Source: Calycina herbarum
Lineage: Eukaryota > Ascomycota > Leotiomycetes > Helotiales > Pezizellaceae
Reading direction: 5' to 3'
NCBI GenBank assembly: GCA_001414485.1
Contig: LLEY01000128.1
Coordinates: forward strand, 1 to 64,000
Length of the DNA: 64,000 bases
Part shown: piece by piece, positions 58,317 to 64,000 of the stretch
How positions within the stretch are numbered: the stretch's first letter is position 1
Layout of the letters: each line of letters begins with the position of its first letter
The notes under the pieces: model-generated
Told to the model about the DNA's origin: nothing
The model's database searches: none
The model's input: the letters and a program-made list of their open reading frames with translations, nothing else
Made by a program: the position numbers and the translations under genes

Positions 58317-59454
58317 CTAAATCACACCAACCCAACCAACTCCCCAAAAAGCCCAAAGCCCTCCAATCAACCCCAGAGATCCAATGTCCATCCCAACCCT
58401 CAAACTCCCACTCGTAACCTTCCCAGCAACAGCACTAGGACTAGCAACCTCGGGCAGCGGTCCCCCAACAGGCTTCAAACACTCAAGACTAATATCCGGC
58501 TCAACCGTACTCGTTCCATTCGCTGCCGACATCAGGACCGTCAAAATGGGCGTAATAGCAGTTTCCTCGCCCTTGGTGGTTTGGATGAGGGAGAGGTTGT
58601 AATTGTTCCCCGTTGTGGGGGAGCAGGGTGCTGGAGGCATATTGAGGAGAATGGAGGGGTCACCGAAGGCTACGTGTCAAAACGTTAGATATTTCAACAA
58701 ACAAAAAAAATTGGAGAGGGAGGGAGAAGGGATATGGAATACCTTTCGTAGTGACATTCCCCCACGACTGCCCTTTCGCATCTTTACAAGACACTGGCGC
58801 ATTATTCTGCAGTGTATTTGCGAGGGTAACACAAGTCCCGTTTTCCGCGGGGGGAGGATTGCTCGCCATTTCAATGATACTCATTTTCGCCTGCGCAATC
58901 AGATCAGATACACAAGATGCCGTAAGAGCATCATTGCAAGTCCCAACATCCGTCCTGGGAGTCGGGCCCGGGAATGTAATATTATTAGCCACCCCCTCAA
59001 AGAACAGCGTGCATCCCGCCGTTGTCGAGAAATCAAATCCTGGAGGCGTCCCAAGATAATAGTGGCGATAATCAACCTCCCCAACCGTGAGGAAGGAAGT
59101 TGGTGTGAAGGTGCTGCATTCTTGGCTCGCAAAGTTCGCGTTGGAATTACAGTCACTGCCTCCGTTTTTACCAGTTCCTCCGCTTGAAGTTGTGGATTTG
59201 AGCTCTTGTTTGGTTTCGAAGCCTACGGTCCATGTCAAGGGTTGGGGAGTGATTGTGGTGTTGAATGCGATGCTTCCGATGCTTGTTAATGTTGCGTTTC
59301 CTATGGCGCAGGAGTCGAAGCCGTTGCTTTTTGGGCAGTTGATTACTTTGCAGCCAACGAGCTGGGCGTTGGTTGGTGTGAGAAGAGGAAAGAGGAAAGC
59401 ACTAATTGCGAGAAATGAGGATTTCCGCATTCTAGAATTTGAAGAGAAAGACAT
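58317..59454 (-). CDS. Secreted, probably GPI-anchored surface protein, unknown
   Basis: A 354-residue protein. Exons are 59454-58743 and 58669-58317. The signal sequence FLAISAFLFPLLTPTNA follows a short basic start; the ATG at 59430 is an alternative. The mature part is Cys-, Thr-, Ser- and Asn-rich with many Cys (VGCKVINCPKS, CNDALTASCVSDLI, APCSPTTGNNYNL) and N-glycosylation sequons. The C-terminal hydrophobic stretch (IGSLGLIGGLWAFWGVG) after a Ser/Gly region suggests a GPI signal. No enzyme domain recognised. Likely a cell-wall or plasma-membrane surface protein. Confidence 0.8.
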
Positions 59455-61253
59455 CCAGCATCCGTCCAATTGAAGAAGAAAAATTTGAAATAAACAATAT
59501 TTACAGGAAACTCATGATGGCAGTTTAAAAAGGGCTGCTCAGGCTCTATATGAGAACATAAATGAGGCCTGGACATCGAGACCGAAGGGTGATGTTTACG
59601 TAGACCACATAACTTTGTGTGCTGTTATCAAACACCAACATGTTCGAGGTTGGAAATAATTGAGGCGAAGTTATCCAGTCAGCGAATCATCTTTTCCGTC
59701 GCCGACCGAGAGTACAAGAAGCAGCCGCATCCACGAGGCTGGGAGAGCTTGCATAATTGTGTGACATGGAGTGTGATACGGGCTAGCCAACCACTGGCCA
59801 TGGTGGCTGATTAACATGTACCAGATGTGATCCTTCGAAAACCCTTGGAGCGGTTTTGGAAAAGTGTTGTTCGAGAAGGTCGAGATGAGGGGCCGCAAGG
59901 AGAATTTGGAAGTTTCAAACTTTACGTAGACAAGCAACCTTGTAAAACCAAACCGCGCTTGCGGAGTGTATTAGGTTGACAGGCGCTTATCATGAACCCG
60001 TTCTTCGGAATCGCAATATCGCGAGACAACGACTTCTCTTTCCATTTCACACTGAGAGTGGTACCTCCCATTCATACCCATTCATAAAGCACCCGATAGA
60101 AATGAAAAACAAGCGTGGAGGCAGAGAAGGAGGAAAAACAATTTCTGTAACCAAAAAACTCTTGGTATCCGGGGTAGGAAATTGAGATTGAACCCTCCAA
60201 ACAAACGTCGTTCGACACAACACACATTCATCTCGCACAAGATAGCTAGAAGAGGCATCAAAGACTCACAAAATACTAACTTGCATACTCTCGCGCCACC
60301 TATAGGGCTTTGCAGGAATATTTACAGGCTCACTCTCACTCGAAAGCACCTCGTAAAGTTCCCACATACCAGCAGAGGCAGCTTCCTCGCACTTGCACGT
60401 AATGAATGCGCCATGAAGTATTTCAACCAAAACTCAAAACTGATGTTAGAAAGGAACGTTGCCTTCTCAAGTGCTCATCGTGAGAATTTAAAGTGGTTGT
60501 TGCGTTGCTGCTCCACAGCGCCAAGGCGGGCAAAACGGGAAGGCGCTGTTGATGCCTGCTTGCAGTGCAGTGGCTGTTGCCCTCAGAGCAGACTTACTTG
60601 ATTATCTTTTCCATCATTACTTGTACAGTAAAGTTGAAAAACCATGAAGCATTTGGGAAAGAACAAATCTTTCGTCCCGAAGAACATCAAAAGTGTTGTC
60701 GTGAAAGCTCAACGCCGAGTAAGGTACTCACTCAACTGACCGATGTTTTCCGCCAGGTCATCCCTCCAACTCCACCCATAGAACGAAGATCTTACATCAA
60801 AACACCTCGTATTAAATAAACAGATCAGCGCGACCACGAGATCGCATTCATTCAGCCTCTTGCCAGCAAGAGAGCTTTCTCGCCAAGCAGACCCTTGACG
60901 TCAAGGTTGCCAGCAAAGCATGGTGAAAAAATGGTGGGGAAGGCTCGTACCGGCAAGTAGCCGCAAGTGCCGTGAGGTTTTGAGAGCTCAATCCGGAAAT
61001 AGAAACTGGGGTCGCGAATTCCTTGAAGAATACGAGAAAGTGGAAAGACTCACATGATTTCGAAATGTTGAGGGAAAGAGCATCGGAGGGGTAGAAAAGT
61101 ACCTTATAAGAAGATCTTTCGCTCTCTCGAATCCCTTCTTCTTCCATCATCATTCAACATCAATTCATCGCATCCAAACATCAGCACTTCCACACTTGCT
61201 CAATCAATATCCCCATCTCTTCAATACTACAATCAACAATACCAACCCTCAAC
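59455..61253. other. Intergenic, no gene supported
   Basis: About 1.8 kb with short ORFs in all frames and no family resemblance. The last 110 bp (from about 61140) are CT/CA-rich and contain the cerato-platanin leader. A TTATAAG box lies near 61105. Confidence 0.5.
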
Positions 61254-61750
61254 ATGCAATTCCCAACTTTCTCCGTTCTTGCATCTCTCATTGCTTCCGC
61301 AACAGCCATCACGGTCTCCTATGGTTGGTGCTCCCTCACTCTTCTCCCCACACCTCTCCCGGGAAAGAATCGTCTGCCAAAGATCTCTGCTAACTCTCAA
61401 TTCCAGATGTTGGTTACGACGATGCTGGACGCTCTCTCGCCGAGGTCTCATGCAGCGACGGGTCCAACGGCTTCCTCACAAAGGGCTACACCACCCAAGG
61501 CTCACTTCCAAACTTCCCACGGATCGGAGGCGCCTCCACTGTTGCGGGATGGAACTCAGCCAGCTGCGGAGAATGCTACACACTGAGCTGGCAAGGCAAC
61601 TCAATCAACGTTCTCGTCATCGACCACGCCGGCGAGGGATTCAACATTGGATTGCAAGCACTCAACCAATTGACAAACGGGCAAGCAAGCACTCTCGGAC
61701 GAGTCGACGCCGGATACACCAAGGTTGCTGCAAGTCAGTGTGGATTGTAA
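61254..61750 (+). CDS. Cerato-platanin family secreted protein
   Basis: A 137-residue small secreted protein. Exons are 61254-61323 and 61407-61750. A signal peptide spans about residues 1-18. The mature domain shows the family pattern: a VSYD-type start joined across the intron, four Cys (one near residue 40, two close together near residue 80, one in the last four residues) expected to form two disulfides, and a double-psi barrel-like core. Family members are abundant fungal surface or extracellular proteins that bind chitin oligomers and can act as elicitors on plants. It is monogenic here, with no cluster. The start ATG follows a pyrimidine/adenine-rich leader. Confidence 0.93.
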
Positions 61751-63174
61751 GCGACCTTCGAAGGTCTTTGTGAGGAACTGTGTCAACCAACAAGGCGTTT
61801 GTTAATGGGTTATGAAGGGGTCCAGGTAGACGGTAATGGTGTTTGTACATTAATCCGAGGTGGCATTGCATCGTTGTAATCGTAATAGAAGAATCTTGAG
61901 GTGGCATTGATTGACTTTGCAAAGTGATCTCCCAAATTGTGCCAGCTTCCAGAATCGTACTCTGTGCCCCCAAAGAATCAGACCACTTCCAGCTTTTGCC
62001 ATTCCCGAAATTCTTGGGTTTTCTCCACGCAGAACGCGCCTGCCCAAAGGATATCAATGTTCCCTTCCAACCTCCAGGCCCATATATGCGTCTTCATTGG
62101 TGTCTTTTGCCTAGTCCAGGCCCGAAAGTTGGGGAAGGCGCGACCCTCAATGCCCCAGGCTGTTGCCCTCCCTTTCCTTTCTCCTTACATGTTTTCGGAA
62201 AAGTCCAAGGGTTGAGCAGATACTGACAGCACCAATCCATCACATCGGACTCTTGTTCGTGGTTTGAAATGCCTCTCCTGGATATCGTGCGGGGTCGTGC
62301 GAGGTAGTGCGAGGTAGTGCGTAGGCATTCGAAAGCTCGAGGCTCAGTAGCCAACTACAATTGCTTCCTTCATTTCGAATTCCGCAGAAGGGAGGCAAGA
62401 AATAGTTCTCGCGGGGGTGTTATTGATTCAGATAGGTCGTGGTGTTTTGTACTCCTCTCGATGGTTTCCTCGCAGGCTGTTGAACGAAACTGGGCTGGAA
62501 TTCTGCCATGCCTCACCGCTTTCTTTGGACCCCATTTGACGAGATTCTTCAAGGTTGTTTTGCTCTGCTTCAATCGAGACACCTTCACGTATTTTGAGAA
62601 TGAAAGGATTCTAGCCGAAACCTGTGCTGGTCAGCTGAATTTGTGGCGCATTTGAAATGTCTTTTCGACGGGCCCATGCAAGAATCTAGTGATTCTTTGT
62701 CCATTGTAAGAGGGGTATCATGATGTTTATGATGTGGTACATGGAAGTAATTATAAGACCTCCAGGTTACTACAGTTTTCTCTAGTGGGAACTGGCAAGT
62801 GAGTTAGAAAGGAGTCGTGGAATGGAATGGGCCAATCGTTTGAAATTTTGTATCAGAGGTTGAAAGGATTGGTGATTCACAATGTGTCGATTCACTCAAA
62901 ATCACGAACCAACGAGAGAGCAGCACGGCTTTCCAGAATATTCACAAAGCCTCGCTGCGAGTCGCGGTTCCAACTCGAAGCGACTCGATGCGACTCTTTA
63001 TTCTCTTCGGAAACAACCAGAGCCATATAGTACTCGATAAGTACCAACGAGTCGCCGCCCATTTCCAGTCACACCCCAAATCCCAAATTCCTCTCAACCA
63101 GCAAAATATCAGAATACCAAGAACCGGCGATTCTCCAACCAGATTGGTGGATAGAGCATTTCAGATACACCACC
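61751..63174. other. Intergenic, no gene supported
   Basis: About 1.4 kb. Includes a short GGTCGTGCGAGGTAGTGCG repeat (62289-62323) and ORFs up to about 130 codons that look like chance. Ends in the promoter of the gene at 63175. Confidence 0.5.
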
Positions 63175-63965
63175 ATGGCACCTCGAATGTTCCCGCCAAA
63201 CTTCGTGGATCGGTTATTCAAATTCCAAGGGTAAGTCCATCACAAGCTTCATCCAACATTCTCTAACTCGATGATCATAGATTCAAGATCTACTATCGAC
63301 AATCCGACGACGTCCCCTCTGACCGATTCATCGAGCTCGACTGCGACCCGGAATTCCTCTGCGCTGCCTCCTATCGTTTAGGTCGCTGGGCAATCCGAAA
63401 TGGAAACCCCTACATCATCATCCCCAGGGTCGAATGGTTCAAACTCGCTTTCTCCCGTTTCTGTGAATGGACACAAACCGAAAAGATCACCACCGCTTAC
63501 ATCGACCAAGACGGCTCTTTGAGGAATATCACCTATGCCGCTCTCTGGGAAGTAGGTCGGAAATTCGAGGCTCCAAAATTTCAGAACCAAGTCGTCAAGG
63601 CCTTTCTCGATGATTTCGATGTTGATCCCAACCGAGCTTTGGAGTTGAGTGGGTTCCACTGGCTTTTTGAAAAGCATCGTTTGCCTATGGAAAGACTTGG
63701 CACTCACCCGTTTCTGCATTTCCTGGCCCGGATGGTGATGTATGCTTCGCCTAATGAGTACTGGACGAGACTCGTTGAGAATGGGGGTTTCACGGCGATT
63801 AGACTGGCGGAGTGGATGAGCGAGAAGTATCGGAACCATTTTAATGTTTGGAAGTGTGATCCGAGGGCTGGGCCGGATAGGGTGGAGTGGCTTTTGAAGA
63901 CGGAGGATGATGTTGAGTGTCCGGTTGCGAGGTTGATGGATACCTTGACTATCAGTGATGATTGA
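63175..63965 (+). CDS. BTB-like domain protein, unknown
   Basis: A 246-residue probably cytosolic protein. Exons are 63175-63230 and 63281-63965, with CTAAC branch and GTAAGT donor. The region ELDCDPEFLCAASYRLGRWAI to ITYAALWEVGRKFEAPKFQNQVVKAFL resembles the back helices of fungal BTB/POZ-type proteins (helix, loop, then AxWEVGRKFEAP). The C-terminal part has PFLHFLARMVMYASPNEYW and a Trp/Lys-rich end. No signal peptide. BTB-like assignment is inferred from pattern; function unknown. Confidence 0.75.
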
Positions 63966-64000
63966 GGGTGGAAAGTTGGCGGTTTATAGAAGAGTGTGAA

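Noticed and set aside
60182..60601. 139-codon plus-strand ORF between the surface protein and cerato-platanin
   Set aside because: Starts in a non-coding-like context, has no family resemblance and no conserved features.
61601..62057. Minus-strand ORFs over and after the cerato-platanin gene
   Set aside because: They are antisense shadows of the coding exon or chance frames in its 3' flank.

Overview
This window looks like nuclear DNA of a filamentous ascomycete (Pezizomycotina; a leotiomycete such as Helotiales is my guess). Protein genes are broken by short introns of about 45-80 nt, mostly GT-AG with CTAAC- or CTGAC-like branch sites. The gene families present are typical of these fungi: 2EXR, DUF3632, Zn2Cys6 regulator, cerato-platanin, fungal bestrophin, a NACHT/ankyrin NLR-like gene and a pogo/Fot1 transposon. 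Exon boundaries were worked out by hand and checked for reading-frame continuity.

Layout. 1-7.4 kb: a sugar/polyol catabolic group with an MFS sugar transporter (cut by the window start), a sorbose-reductase-like SDR, a zinc polyol (xylitol/sorbitol) dehydrogenase divergent from it, and a second SDR. 8.9-10.7 kb: a multi-pass membrane protein. 12.1 kb: a tRNA-Phe gene on the minus strand that carries the usual anticodon-loop intron and a second, 59-bp, mRNA-type (GTAAGT...TAG) insertion inside its T-loop. 12.5-17.4 kb: a decayed hydrolase-NACHT-ankyrin gene. 17.4-20.2 kb: a repeat island with a 718-bp inverted-repeat element nested in a CTCGGAGA-type array. 20.3-21.9 kb: an MFS drug-type transporter. 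22.2-24.4 kb: a full-length pogo-like transposon with perfect 43-bp ends and one in-frame stop. 25.1-29.2 kb: a hormone-sensitive-lipase-like hydrolase and a DUF3632 protein. 31.4-33.0 kb: a bestrophin channel. 33.0-37.4 kb: gene-free, with satellites and a 492-bp hAT-type miniature element. 37.4-40.5 kb: a SprT-like gene with a frameshift and a cytochrome P450. 42.5-48.6 kb: a 2EXR protein, an unknown membrane-anchored protein and a Zn2Cys6 regulator. 49.2-55.1 kb: an SDR, an alpha/beta hydrolase and a secreted copper amine oxidase. 55.1-58.3 kb: a repeat island with a likely LTR-element remnant and an AGCTTACT satellite holding a MITE. 58.3-64 kb: a GPI-type surface protein, a cerato-platanin and a BTB-like protein.

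Working together. The first four genes can take up a sugar or polyol and interconvert ketose and polyol, with two genes sharing a divergent promoter. The regulator, SDR, hydrolase and amine oxidase at 46.8-55.1 kb are neighbours that might share a substrate, but nothing in the sequence proves this. The repeat islands separate gene blocks and carry at least four different terminal-inverted-repeat elements. The most unusual signal is the tRNA-Phe gene with a spliceosomal-looking insertion in its T-loop.
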